In this document: positions 1-7,125 of the stretch, one piece after another
Layout: every line of letters starts with the position of its first letter
Numbering within the stretch: position 1 is the stretch's first letter
Source of the DNA: Planctomycetes bacterium UBA4800
GTDB lineage: Bacteria; Planctomycetota; UBA8108; UBA8890; UBA8898
DNA: 9,210 nucleotides
Assembly (NCBI GenBank): GCA_002402755.1
Contig: DHGK01000036.1
Location: 1-9,210 of the forward strand
Reading direction: 5' to 3'
Notes under the pieces: generated by a model
The model's database searches: none
What the model was told of the DNA's origin: nothing
Seen by the model: the letters and a program-made list of their open reading frames with translations, nothing else
Translations under genes and position numbers: made by a program

Positions 1-14
1 GGGAAGTTATTGTT

Positions 15-36
15 GCGCGGCCCCTTAGCGCCGCGC
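15..36. other. GC-rich inverted repeat downstream of the HEAT gene
   Basis: A perfect 7-bp inverted repeat, GCGCGGC (15-21) and GCCGCGC (30-36), encloses an 8-nt loop. It lies about 45 nt past the stop codon of the minus-strand HEAT-repeat gene, so it could end that transcript. Read on the minus strand it is followed by AACAATAA and not a T-run, so it is not a standard intrinsic terminator. It may be a weak or Rho-assisted stop, or just chance in GC-rich DNA. Confidence 0.3.
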
Positions 37-81
37 GCGGATCGCGCTCGCGCACGCCGCCCGTCGCGGCCCCCCCGTGTC

Positions 82-2280
82 CTACTTGGGCACGGGCAGG
101 AGGACCGGCGCGTCCTCCTGCAGCGACACCTCGCCCTCCTTGCCGTCGATCCGGTACTTGATCTTCAGTTGCTTGACGACGCCGGGGACCGGGTCGCCGC
201 CGAAGCTCGCGTTGTAGCTCGGCGACGGCAGGACGATCAGAGGGAAGCCGCGGGCGTGGCGGGCGAGCGCCGCGGTCACGTCCTTGAATGTCGCGCCCGC
301 GCCGTACTCGGCCTTGACGATCTCGACCTTCATCGGCTCGCGGCCGACCTGGGCCAGGAGCGCGCGGACGTCGACCGAGTCGCCGCCGACCTTCTGCGCC
401 ATGGCCATCGCCGCCGCGCCCGCATCGTCCTTGAGCGCGGGAATCTTCGCCGCCTCGACGGCCGCGCGCAGCATGTCGATGCTCGGATGCTTGACCATGA
501 TGTCCAGGGCCAGCTTCCGCTCCTCGTCGCGCTTGGCCGCCCGGAGCGCCGCGGCGCACATCTCGGCGCGCTGCGGTTCCGGCAGGTCGAAATCGCGCGC
601 GATGCGAAGGTAGCCTTGCAGCGCGCGGGCCTGGTTCTGGGGACTCGACGCCGTGCGCGCGAGCTCGAGCAGCGCGGGCGCCGCATCCGTCGTCAGCCAC
701 TGGCCGAGCATGCGAATGGCCGTGTCCTGCAGCTCCGCGTCGTCGTCCTTGGCCGCCTCGACCATGGTCGCAAGCGCCTTCGCGCCGCCCATGGCGCCGA
801 GGATCTCCAGCAGCGTGCTTCGGGGCGACACCGACACCCAGACCCAGTTCCCCGCCGACTCGCGGCGCTTCTTCAGGACCGTGCTTTTCGTCGAGACCGG
901 CATGTCCCACAAGGCATCGGTCAACTGCGCGGCGCAGGCCTCGCGGTCCGGCATGCGGATGCAGGCCGCAAGGAGCGCCCGCTCAGCCGGCTCGCCGTCC
1001 TCGGCGTTCCGGGGCGCCGTGGCGCGCGCGATCAGGAAGCCGAGGTCGGCCGGGCCGATCGTCAGCCCGAGCGCCGTCAGCGCCGCGGCGCGCACGCCCG
1101 CATCGGGATCGTCCGCGGCCTTGATGAGCGCCGGAACGGCGGCCGTGATCCGCCGCCTGCCGGCGAGCTCGATCAGAATCGCGCGCATGGGCCCCGCGGC
1201 GGTCCCGAGGCGCGCGGCGAGATCCGCGTCCGCGTCCTTGCCGGGCAGGCCCTCCAGCGCGGTCCTGGCCGCCTGCGCCACGTCGGCATCGGCCTGCACG
1301 GCGGCGTCGAGAAGCAACGGTACGCAGGACGCGTTTCCGACCCGGTTGAGAACGCCCATGGCGGCGAGCTTCACCGGTTTCGATCCGCTCTTGGCCGCCT
1401 GAAGAATGGCGGGCAGCATTGAAGGGTCGTCGCGGTCGGCCAGCGCCATGAGGAGCAGCGCCTGGCGCTCGGGGGGCGTTCCCTCGAGCGCGGCCGCCAA
1501 GGCCGCGGTCACGCCGGCGCCGGGCATCTCGCGCGCGACCGTGAGACCGAGGGCGAACATCGCCTTGTCGGCCGACGCGAGCTGCGCCGCGAGAAGCGGA
1601 ACGCCGTCGGCCTGCCGCGCGAGGATCGCGCCGCGAGTCGCATCGACGACGCGCTGCTTGGGCATGCCGGCGCTGGTACGGACCGCGTCGTAGAGCTTCA
1701 CGGCGTCGTCCTTCTTGCCGGCGGCGAGAAGACTCTCGGCGCACAGGACGCACCCCTCGCCGACCGCCGGACGCACGGCGGCGGGTGCGCCGGAAAGCGC
1801 GCGGGTCAGCAGCGCGGCGGCCGGCGCGTTGCCGATGGCGCCGAGCGCCGCGGCCGCGGCGGACGCGACCTCGGCGTCCGTAGTCGCGAGAAGCCCGGCG
1901 AGCGTGTCGACCGCGGCCGCATCGCGGCGGACGCCGATCGAGTTGACGACGCCGACGAGCACGAGGCCCTTGACCTTGCCCGCCGCCTCGCGCAGCGCGG
2001 CATCGGCCTCGGGCCCCGGAATCGCCTCCAGCGCGATGCGCGCCCACGACGTGAGCTCCGAGTCGGGCAGGAGCGCCGCGAGCGCCGGCACCGCCTCCTT
2101 GCTGCCGTACACGGCAAGGCGCTTGCAGGTGAGCGCCTTCTCCGCCCGCGGCGAGTCCGAGCGGAGGATCGCGATCAGCCGGCCCTCGTTTTCCTCGGCG
2201 GCCGGCGCCGAGAGCGCCGCCAGTGCGAGAGCCGCCGCACACAGGGTCAGACGCATCGTGACGCAGTGTATCTTGTGCAT
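82..2280 (-). CDS. Exported HEAT-repeat protein with C-terminal DUF3395-like domain
   Basis: A 732-residue protein, probably exported and acting as a scaffold or binding protein; no catalytic motif is visible. The N-terminus has a hydrophobic stretch (LTLCAAALALAALSAPA, about residues 11-27) ending in an Ala-rich signal-peptidase-like site before AEENEG. The start at 2280 is preceded by AAGGA (2292-2288) with a 7-nt spacer. An internal Met at 2256 would give a shorter signal peptide and cannot be excluded. Residues ~30-640 are degenerate ~30-residue alpha-helical units of the HEAT/PBS-lyase type (for example VPALIKAADDPDAGVRAAAL). They are interrupted around residues 470-500 by a basic, Trp-containing linker (LKKRRESAGNWVWVSV). 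Residues ~650-732 switch to a beta-rich domain with FGGDPVPG, KQLKIKYRIDGK and a closing VLLPVPK, resembling DUF3395. It is the second gene after the oxidoreductase, 81 bp downstream on the same strand, so co-transcription is likely. HEAT identity is firm, DUF3395 is by pattern, and the role is unknown. Confidence 0.87.
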   Translation of the reverse strand: MHKIHCVTMRLTLCAAALALAALSAPAAEENEGRLIAILRSDSPRAEKALTCKRLAVYGSKEAVPALAALLPDSELTSWARIALEAIPGPEADAALREAAGKVKGLVLVGVVNSIGVRRDAAAVDTLAGLLATTDAEVASAAAAALGAIGNAPAAALLTRALSGAPAAVRPAVGEGCVLCAESLLAAGKKDDAVKLYDAVRTSAGMPKQRVVDATRGAILARQADGVPLLAAQLASADKAMFALGLTVAREMPGAGVTAALAAALEGTPPERQALLLMALADRDDPSMLPAILQAAKSGSKPVKLAAMGVLNRVGNASCVPLLLDAAVQADADVAQAARTALEGLPGKDADADLAARLGTAAGPMRAILIELAGRRRITAAVPALIKAADDPDAGVRAAALTALGLTIGPADLGFLIARATAPRNAEDGEPAERALLAACIRMPDREACAAQLTDALWDMPVSTKSTVLKKRRESAGNWVWVSVSPRSTLLEILGAMGGAKALATMVEAAKDDDAELQDTAIRMLGQWLTTDAAPALLELARTASSPQNQARALQGYLRIARDFDLPEPQRAEMCAAALRAAKRDEERKLALDIMVKHPSIDMLRAAVEAAKIPALKDDAGAAAMAMAQKVGGDSVDVRALLAQVGREPMKVEIVKAEYGAGATFKDVTAALARHARGFPLIVLPSPSYNASFGGDPVPGVVKQLKIKYRIDGKEGEVSLQEDAPVLLPVPK

Positions 2281-2314
2281 TTTTCAGTCCTTGCTGTTGT
2301 CAGTACGCGCCGCG

Positions 2315-2331
2315 CCGCGGCCGTGCCGCGG
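2315..2331. other. Intercistronic GC hairpin
   Basis: Two copies of CCGCGG (2315-2320 and 2326-2331) are separated by 5 nt. They form a short strong stem-loop in the 81-bp gap between the oxidoreductase stop (2362) and the HEAT start (2280). I see no convincing promoter in the gap. The hairpin could stabilise or attenuate the bicistronic message, but such repeats arise easily in alternating-GC DNA. Confidence 0.25.
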
Positions 2332-2361
2332 GCGCGTGCGCGCGCCTCGGGCGCAGTGTCC

Positions 2362-3648
2362 TCAGATCCTCCACGGCTCGCGCATGGCCTCCGACCGCAG
2401 CCGGTTGGCCTGCTCGTCGCCGATGAACTCGTTCTTCGCCGGGTCGTACGCGAGCTTCCTGCCGAGGAAGATCGTGATATTGGCCGCATGGCAGGCGATG
2501 TGCGAGTAGCAGGCGGCCTCGGCGTTGGCCAGGGGCTGCCTGCGCGACTTCACGCAGTTGAGAAAATCGCGCACGTGGAACGTGGCCGGGTAGCCGCCGA
2601 TCTCGGCGACCTTCTGGCCGGCGAGAAGTTCGGGCGAGCTGAGGACGAGCTTGCCGTTGTCGCCCGCCTCCACCCAGCCGGTCTCGCCCTCGAACCTGAC
2701 CGGGCAGGAGCCGAGCGGAAGCCACCCGTCGTCGCGAATGACGAGCTTGACGCCGCTGGCATAGCGGGCGACGACGCGCCCGTTCTCCGGCGGGTTGTAC
2801 TCGACCGGCGCGGTGTTGTCGACATCCGCCGCCCACTGGCAGAGATCGACGCAGTGAGAGCCCCACTCCAGGACCCCGCCGCCGACCAGGCCCCCGCCCT
2901 TCTCGAAGTTGAAGCCGTCCAGATGCCGCTGATTGAACGGACGCCAGGCCGCGGGACCGAGGTACATGTCCCAGTCGACGACCTCCTTGTCGGGCAGGGG
3001 CTGCGCCTCGGCCCAGCCGCTCATGCCCGTGGCCAGCCCGGCCGGCTGCGCGTGGACCGCGAGGAGCTTGCCGAGCTTCCCGGTGCGCGCGAGCTCGCAG
3101 GCGAAGGCGAAGTGCGGCAGGTTCCGCCGCTGCGTGCCCGCCTGGTAGATGCGACCCGTGCGGCGGAAGACGTCGGCCAGCGCCAGGCTCTGCGCGATGT
3201 TCTTCGTGCAGGGCTTCTCGCAGTAGACGTCCTTGCCGGCCTTGGCCGCGTAGGCCGAGGCCGTCGCGTGCCAGTTCGGACCCGTGGCGATCAGCACGGC
3301 GTCGATGTCGTCGCGGGCGAGCAGGTCGCGGAAGTCGCGGTACGTGGCGCAATCCTTGTTGCCGTAGCGCTGGTCGGCCATGCCCTTGACGGCCGTGCGG
3401 CGCGCGGCCTTGATGTCGCACACGGCCGTGAACTGGACATCGGGCTCGCCCAGAAAGCACCCGAGGACGTAGGTGCCGCGGTTGCCGATGCCGATGCCGC
3501 CCAGGACAATGCGATCGCTGGGCGGCACGGCGCCGTCCATGCCGAGCGCAGCCGCCGAGACCGCCCGCGGCGCGAGCGCCAGGGCCCCGGCCCCGAGCAC
3601 GGTCTTCAGGAACTTCCGTCGAGGAACGTGTGCGACATGGTGGGACAT
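2362..3648 (-). CDS. Tat-exported Gfo/Idh/MocA family oxidoreductase
   Basis: A 428-residue NAD(P)-dependent oxidoreductase of the Gfo/Idh/MocA family, predicted to be exported folded, with its cofactor, by the Tat pathway. The twin-arginine signal is R10-R11-K-F-L-K followed by a hydrophobic Ala/Leu/Gly stretch ending near AVSA (residue 32). The Rossmann nucleotide-binding loop is G51-I-G-I-G-N-R-G58, and the family EKP motif, whose Lys is catalytic in relatives, is E144-K145-P146. The C-terminal alpha/beta domain carries W262-G-S-H265-C-V-D268-L, the usual HxxD active-site region. The tail ends in MREPW, a pattern familiar from planctomycete members. The start at 3648 has GGGAGAG (3660-3654) as ribosome binding site. 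This is the first gene of a probable operon with the HEAT protein and has a strong promoter at 3781-3752. The substrate cannot be read from sequence; exported relatives include glucose-fructose oxidoreductase and GH109 NAD-dependent glycosidases, so sugar or glycoside chemistry is the best guess. Confidence 0.94.
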   Translation of the reverse strand: MSHHVAHVPRRKFLKTVLGAGALALAPRAVSAAALGMDGAVPPSDRIVLGGIGIGNRGTYVLGCFLGEPDVQFTAVCDIKAARRTAVKGMADQRYGNKDCATYRDFRDLLARDDIDAVLIATGPNWHATASAYAAKAGKDVYCEKPCTKNIAQSLALADVFRRTGRIYQAGTQRRNLPHFAFACELARTGKLGKLLAVHAQPAGLATGMSGWAEAQPLPDKEVVDWDMYLGPAAWRPFNQRHLDGFNFEKGGGLVGGGVLEWGSHCVDLCQWAADVDNTAPVEYNPPENGRVVARYASGVKLVIRDDGWLPLGSCPVRFEGETGWVEAGDNGKLVLSSPELLAGQKVAEIGGYPATFHVRDFLNCVKSRRQPLANAEAACYSHIACHAANITIFLGRKLAYDPAKNEFIGDEQANRLRSEAMREPWRI

Positions 3649-3751
3649 GTGTGCTCTCCCGTTTTCAGGAACGCCTCGTCGTGATCCGCGCGCCGGCTCC
3701 GCAACGGCCCGCCGGCGCGCGCGGCCGCATCGAGCCGGAACCGATGCACCA

Positions 3752-3781
3752 ATTATATGACCGATGGCGGACGGCGTTCAA
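3752..3781 (-). promoter_or_regulatory. Sigma70-type promoter for the oxidoreductase-HEAT operon
   Basis: On the minus strand, TTGAAC (3781-3776) is followed after 18 bp by a perfect TATAAT (3757-3752). The -10 lies in the only AT-rich patch of the intergenic region. Transcription would start near 3745, leaving a ~97-nt leader before the ATG at 3648. Confidence 0.65.
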
Positions 3782-3836
3782 CGGCACGGACCGCGATGCG
3801 CGAAGGGATGGCGCTCAGCGCGGTACGCGCGGGTGC

Positions 3837-3865
3837 TTGCCCGGGCGGACGCGGAGCGATAGGAT
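3837..3865 (+). promoter_or_regulatory. Candidate promoter for the MNT-HEPN pair
   Basis: TTGCCC (3837-3842), a 17-bp spacer and TAGGAT (3860-3865) give 4/6 matches in each hexamer. Transcription would begin around 3872, only a few bases before the ATG at 3875, so the message would be nearly leaderless and the AGGA at 3861-3864 would not be transcribed. Either this promoter drives a leaderless mRNA, or the real one lies further upstream and AGGA serves as ribosome binding site. Confidence 0.35.
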
Positions 3866-3874
3866 GCGCTGCGT

Positions 3875-4282
3875 ATGGATGCGGCCGCGCTCGATTTCAC
3901 GGAAGTCAGGAAACGCCTGGCCCCGCTCTTTGCGCGGCCCGACCTGCGCCTGGCCGTCCTCTTCGGTTCCGTCGCGGCCGGCCGCCCCCGCGCGGCGAGC
4001 GACATCGACATCGGGCTCATCGCCGACTGCTCGGTGGAAGAGCTGCGGCCGGAGGTCATCAGGCTCCTCCAGACGGATCGGGTGGACATCGTGGATCTCG
4101 CCCGCGCCTCGCCCCTGCTCGCGATGGCCGTTGCGCGGCACGGTCGAGTGCTCTTCGAGCGGCAAGGGGGCGTGTTCGCATCCTTCGTTTCGCTGGCGCT
4201 CCGCCGCTACAACGACACCGCGAAGCTGCGGCGTCTTCGAGAGCAAGGGTTGCAGAAGTTCCTCGCGGAACGGGGGTTGTGA
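3875..4282 (+). CDS. mntA: MNT-domain nucleotidyltransferase antitoxin (MntA-like)
   Basis: A 135-residue minimal nucleotidyltransferase of the DNA polymerase beta superfamily. The motif GSX10DXD is exact: G31-S32, then ten residues, then D43-I-D45 followed by IG. A third carboxylate is probably D71 or D74 (RVDIVDL). These residues bind Mg2+ and ATP in the family. In characterised type VII systems, MntA neutralises the HEPN toxin by transferring AMP to the Tyr of its RX4HXY motif, and this protein has everything needed for that. Length is typical for MNT antitoxins. The start at 3875 has AGGA (3861-3864) 10 nt upstream. The partner toxin begins 5 bp after this stop, so the two are surely co-transcribed and probably translationally coupled. 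The activity is inferred from the family; a stand-alone transferase with another target is possible but less likely given the neighbour. Confidence 0.9.
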   Translation: MDAAALDFTEVRKRLAPLFARPDLRLAVLFGSVAAGRPRAASDIDIGLIADCSVEELRPEVIRLLQTDRVDIVDLARASPLLAMAVARHGRVLFERQGGVFASFVSLALRRYNDTAKLRRLREQGLQKFLAERGL

Positions 4283-4287
4283 GACGG

Positions 4288-4719
4288 ATGGCTCCGATCG
4301 AACGCGAAATCATCCGGCGGAAACTCGAGAGGATCGTGACGAATCTGCGGCTTCTCGATCCGGTGCGGCGTCTCGACCTGGCCGCGTATCGCGCCGACGT
4401 CTACCGGCGCAAGGCGGTCGAGCGGCTCCTGCAGGAGACCGTTGAAGCCGCCGTCGACATAAACGCGCATCTCCTGGTCGAGGCGGGCCGCGCGGCGCCC
4501 GAGGATCTCTACTCGAGCTTCACGGCCGCGGCGGATCTCGGCGTCCTTGCACGCGAGTTCGCGGTCCGCATCGCCCCCTCCGCGGGTCTTCGAAACCGCC
4601 TGGTCCACGAGTACGACGAGATCGACGACGCGATCGTGCTCGCCGCGGCAGGCGAGATGCTCGAGCAGTATCCGCAATTCGTCGCCCAGGTCGAGGCGTT
4701 TCTATCGCGAGACGCCTGA
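4288..4719 (+). CDS. hepT: HEPN-domain RNase toxin (HepT-like)
   Basis: A 143-residue all-helical HEPN protein. The catalytic RX4HXY motif is R102-N-R-L-V-H107-E-Y109 in the C-terminal third (AGLRNRLVHEYDEID). It matches HepT toxins (formerly DUF86), which act as metal-independent RNases when dimeric, in the cytoplasm. Y109 is the position modified by MntA in studied pairs. The helical N-terminal half (KAVERLLQETVEAAVDINAH) is also typical. The ATG at 4288 is chosen because the family N-terminus (MAPIEREIIRRKLERI) begins there; the frame is open further upstream only as a by-product of the overlapping mntA frame. No strong Shine-Dalgarno lies close by (GGGGG at 4272-4276, inside mntA), which suggests coupling to mntA translation. 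Its last 18 bp overlap the 3' end of the convergent DUF2961 gene. Confidence 0.9.
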   Translation: MAPIEREIIRRKLERIVTNLRLLDPVRRLDLAAYRADVYRRKAVERLLQETVEAAVDINAHLLVEAGRAAPEDLYSSFTAAADLGVLAREFAVRIAPSAGLRNRLVHEYDEIDDAIVLAAAGEMLEQYPQFVAQVEAFLSRDA

Positions 4720-7005
4720 GAGCGGATCGACGTGCGCGAACGCGCGCAGCTCGCCGATCGTCCACGCGCCCTCCTCGGGCGTGAACGTCACGCGGATCGA
4801 TGCCTTGCCGCGGACGAGCGCGGGCCGGAGCTCGAAGTCGCTCTCGGCGAGGCGCTTCCATGGATTGCGGTCGGGGTCGTACCAGACGCCGGCGGCCTCG
4901 CCGTCGACGAGCACGGCGGCGCGCTGGGGTCCCCGGGCTTGATCGAGCGTTCGCCGGAGCCGCACGCCGGCGTTGGCGGCATCGACGGCGAGCACGGCCG
5001 TGACCGGCTCGCGGGTCTCGAGAATCCGGCACACGACGGCGACATCGTCGTCATCGCCCTCGAAGAAGCCCTCGAGCGGTTTCGCACCTTGTGCCGTGAA
5101 ATCGGCTCGATCGGTCTCGCGCAGGCCCGGCGCATCCCGAACGTAGGCGAAGGCCAGGCTCGCGTACGTGCTGTCGGTGTCGTTCACGCCCCCGTGCTCG
5201 ATCTCGCAGCGGACCGATGAGCTGAACCGCACCGGGGCTTCGAGGTGGAACCGGTAGTAGCAGGCGGGGAAGTCGTAGAAGGTCTTACCGGTGACCTCCT
5301 TCGCATCCTCGGCCACGTCGCCCACGCAGCCGTGGAACGGCGTGTGGTTGTCGGCGTTGGGCCAGCACGCCTGGTGATAGTAATCCTCCGAGCCGGTGCC
5401 GTAGAAAGCCGGCGAGCGGCTCCCGTCGATGTGGAAGCGAATGTCGCCCTCGCAGTAGTGCCCGCCGATGAGGCGCTGGACGACGCCCAGGTACTGGCCC
5501 TGGCCGTGCGTGTCGAAGAAGAGCCAGTCCCTGCCGCGCGCCGTCGGCCCCGAGCGGAAGCAGGTGCGCAGGTACGCCGACCGCTCGGCGGGGTACGGCT
5601 GGGTCCGCCACTGGACCGAGAATCCGATCGGGCCGGCCGCGGCCGCACCGCGATTCTCCAGGCGAATCCGGGCGCGCTCCCAGAACGGCATGGGCAGGAA
5701 GCAGTAGCCCTCATCGCCGCGAATGCCGATGGCGTGGGACGGGATGTCCTGCCAGCGCACGCCGGCGCCGAAGAAGAACCCCACGGGCGCCTCCACATCG
5801 AGGCGCCCCTCGTCCCAGTCCATGCAGAGCCACAACGATTCGATGGCCGCCTTCGCCGCGGGCGGGAGCTTCAATCGAATCGCGCCGATGGCTCCCGCGC
5901 CGCGCACGTCCGCGAGCTCGGCCGCCGCGCCGGGGCCCGGATCGACCTCGCCCTGGGCATGCCGAAGCCCCGTCCAGCCCTTCGGATCCTTGCCGGCGTC
6001 GCGCCACGCCGCGAGAAGGAGCCCGAGATCCTGGTCCGGGCGCCACGGCGCGACGCGCGCCGGATCGCGCACTCGTTCCGCGATGACGTGATAGAAGGGG
6101 CTCGGGTGCCGCGTCGTCACGCGGCATCGCGACGCGAAGCCGATGGGGACGAAGGAATAGTGCGCGATGCATTTCCACGGCCCGCTTGCGACGCAGGCCT
6201 TGCGGACGAGCGGCTCGGGGAATCCCGGCACGCGCCCCTGGAAGAAATCGTCCTGGGATGCATCGACCGCCGTCACGCCGTCGACCTCGATGCGGATGTC
6301 GTGCTCGCCGAGCCCCCAGATGGCCTTGATGGCGCCGGGGCCGATGGCGTCGAAGAGCACGGCGCGCCGGCAGCCCTTCTCGAAGTCGTCGATGGGGAAC
6401 GCGCGGCCAACGGGCCCGAGAAACGCGATGTCGTCGACGAAGAACCGCATCCCATCGGCGGCGCCCCAGTCGAGGTGGAAGAGGAGCCACAGCGCCGCCA
6501 CGCCCTTGCGTGGCACGCGCGAGACATCCAGGACGACGTCGTTCCACCTGCCGGGCGCGAGATCCCTGATGTCGACCTGCGTCGCGCTGCCGCCGCTGTC
6601 GATGCGCACGGCGTAGTCGATGCCGCCGTCGGCGTGCGTCGGCCACACGCGGAGCGAGAGCCGGTCGCAGGCGTCGAGGTTCAGGCCCTCGGACAGCGCC
6701 TTGCGGACCGATCTCCAGCCGGTGTCGAGGCCGTCGCGCGCGATCGTGTGGACGAGCGCGCCCGAGCCTTGCGAGACGCGCTCCTTGGTGTACCGCGCCG
6801 ATGCCCCCGCATCGATGTCCGACCACCCCGCCAGGCCCTCCGCCTCGAGCTCGCCGTCGTGGAGGAACCACCCGCCGTCGCCGTTCAGGCCCTGCTTGTT
6901 GTGGCTCGAGATCTGATAGGCCGCGATGCCGGCATCGAGAAGCGGGAGGTCGTCGACGAGCGATGCGCCGGCGGCCGCGAGCCATGCGACGAAGAGATGG
7001 GCCAT
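4702..7005 (-). CDS. DUF2961 / GH172-like glycoside hydrolase with N-terminal beta-sandwich
   Basis: A 767-residue protein of the DUF2961 family, which includes GH172 enzymes acting on fructose- and arabinofuranose-containing glycans. Family signatures in order: ISSHNKQGLNGDGG (32-45), IGPGAIKAIWGL (221-232), GYCFLPMPFW (433-442), GTGSEDYYHQACW (536-548; E540 is a candidate catalytic acid) and a C-terminal stretch with a GV-LRR-like segment and VDGEAAGVWY. Residues ~55-200 look like a carbohydrate-binding/galactose-binding-like beta-sandwich closing with FFVDDIAFLGP (188-198), placed between the first two family signatures. The start at 7005 gives a short hydrophobic N-terminus (MAHLFVAWLAAAGAS) that may be a weak signal peptide without a clear basic n-region. 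The next upstream ATG (7056) lies in the proposed -10 element. No good Shine-Dalgarno is seen, and a 5-bp hairpin (GAGAA/TTCTC, 7007-7023) abuts the start. It is divergent from the isomerase-like gene and overlaps hepT by 18 bp at its 3' end. Substrate is unknown. Confidence 0.88.
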   Translation of the reverse strand: MAHLFVAWLAAAGASLVDDLPLLDAGIAAYQISSHNKQGLNGDGGWFLHDGELEAEGLAGWSDIDAGASARYTKERVSQGSGALVHTIARDGLDTGWRSVRKALSEGLNLDACDRLSLRVWPTHADGGIDYAVRIDSGGSATQVDIRDLAPGRWNDVVLDVSRVPRKGVAALWLLFHLDWGAADGMRFFVDDIAFLGPVGRAFPIDDFEKGCRRAVLFDAIGPGAIKAIWGLGEHDIRIEVDGVTAVDASQDDFFQGRVPGFPEPLVRKACVASGPWKCIAHYSFVPIGFASRCRVTTRHPSPFYHVIAERVRDPARVAPWRPDQDLGLLLAAWRDAGKDPKGWTGLRHAQGEVDPGPGAAAELADVRGAGAIGAIRLKLPPAAKAAIESLWLCMDWDEGRLDVEAPVGFFFGAGVRWQDIPSHAIGIRGDEGYCFLPMPFWERARIRLENRGAAAAGPIGFSVQWRTQPYPAERSAYLRTCFRSGPTARGRDWLFFDTHGQGQYLGVVQRLIGGHYCEGDIRFHIDGSRSPAFYGTGSEDYYHQACWPNADNHTPFHGCVGDVAEDAKEVTGKTFYDFPACYYRFHLEAPVRFSSSVRCEIEHGGVNDTDSTYASLAFAYVRDAPGLRETDRADFTAQGAKPLEGFFEGDDDDVAVVCRILETREPVTAVLAVDAANAGVRLRRTLDQARGPQRAAVLVDGEAAGVWYDPDRNPWKRLAESDFELRPALVRGKASIRVTFTPEEGAWTIGELRAFAHVDPLSGVSR

Positions 7006-7054
7006 GGAGAATCTCGCTTTCTCGGGGAGCGCGTCCTCGTGCTGCGCCGAGGGC

Positions 7055-7084
7055 ATTGTAGCGCTGCCGGCGGCGAGCGGACAA
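7055..7084 (-). promoter_or_regulatory. Promoter for the DUF2961/GH172 gene
   Basis: On the minus strand, TTGTCC (7084-7079) is followed after 18 bp by TACAAT (7060-7055), a 5/6 match to the -10 consensus. The start of transcription would fall near 7048, giving a ~43-nt leader before the ATG at 7005. The -10 core, CTACAATG, is identical to that of the opposite promoter at 7119-7126. Confidence 0.5.
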
Positions 7085-7095
7085 GCGCGCGCTCC

Positions 7096-7125
7096 TTGCG
7101 CGGCGCGCCGCGGGCTGCCTACAAT
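7096..7125 (+). promoter_or_regulatory. Promoter for the isomerase-like gene
   Basis: TTGCGC (7096-7101), an 18-bp spacer and TACAAT (7120-7125). The -10 matches 5/6, the -35 only 3/6, which would fit an activator-dependent or weak promoter. Transcription would start near 7132, leaving a ~110-nt GC-rich leader with several possible stems before the ATG at 7243. Confidence 0.45.
7099..7112. promoter_or_regulatory. 14-bp palindrome in promoter spacer, possible operator
   Basis: CGCGGCGCGCCGCG is a perfect 14-bp palindrome overlapping the end of the -35 element and filling most of the spacer of the isomerase promoter. A dimeric regulator bound there would block or remodel that promoter. It is built only from G and C in GC-rich DNA, so chance is a real alternative. 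Confidence 0.2.

Noticed and set aside
10..1422. A 470-codon open frame on the plus strand
   Set aside because: It lies wholly antisense to the HEAT-repeat gene, is Arg-rich and low in recognisable motifs. Stop codons are rare in GC-rich DNA, so long shadow frames are expected.
3757..4287. In-frame upstream extension of hepT to 320 codons
   Set aside because: It overlaps mntA in another frame and is Arg/Gly-rich without HEPN similarity. The family N-terminus begins at 4288.
4059..4719. HEPN protein as part of a CRISPR or abortive-infection effector
   Set aside because: No repeats, cas genes or other defence genes are nearby. The small size, RX4HXY motif and adjacent MNT partner identify a HepT toxin.
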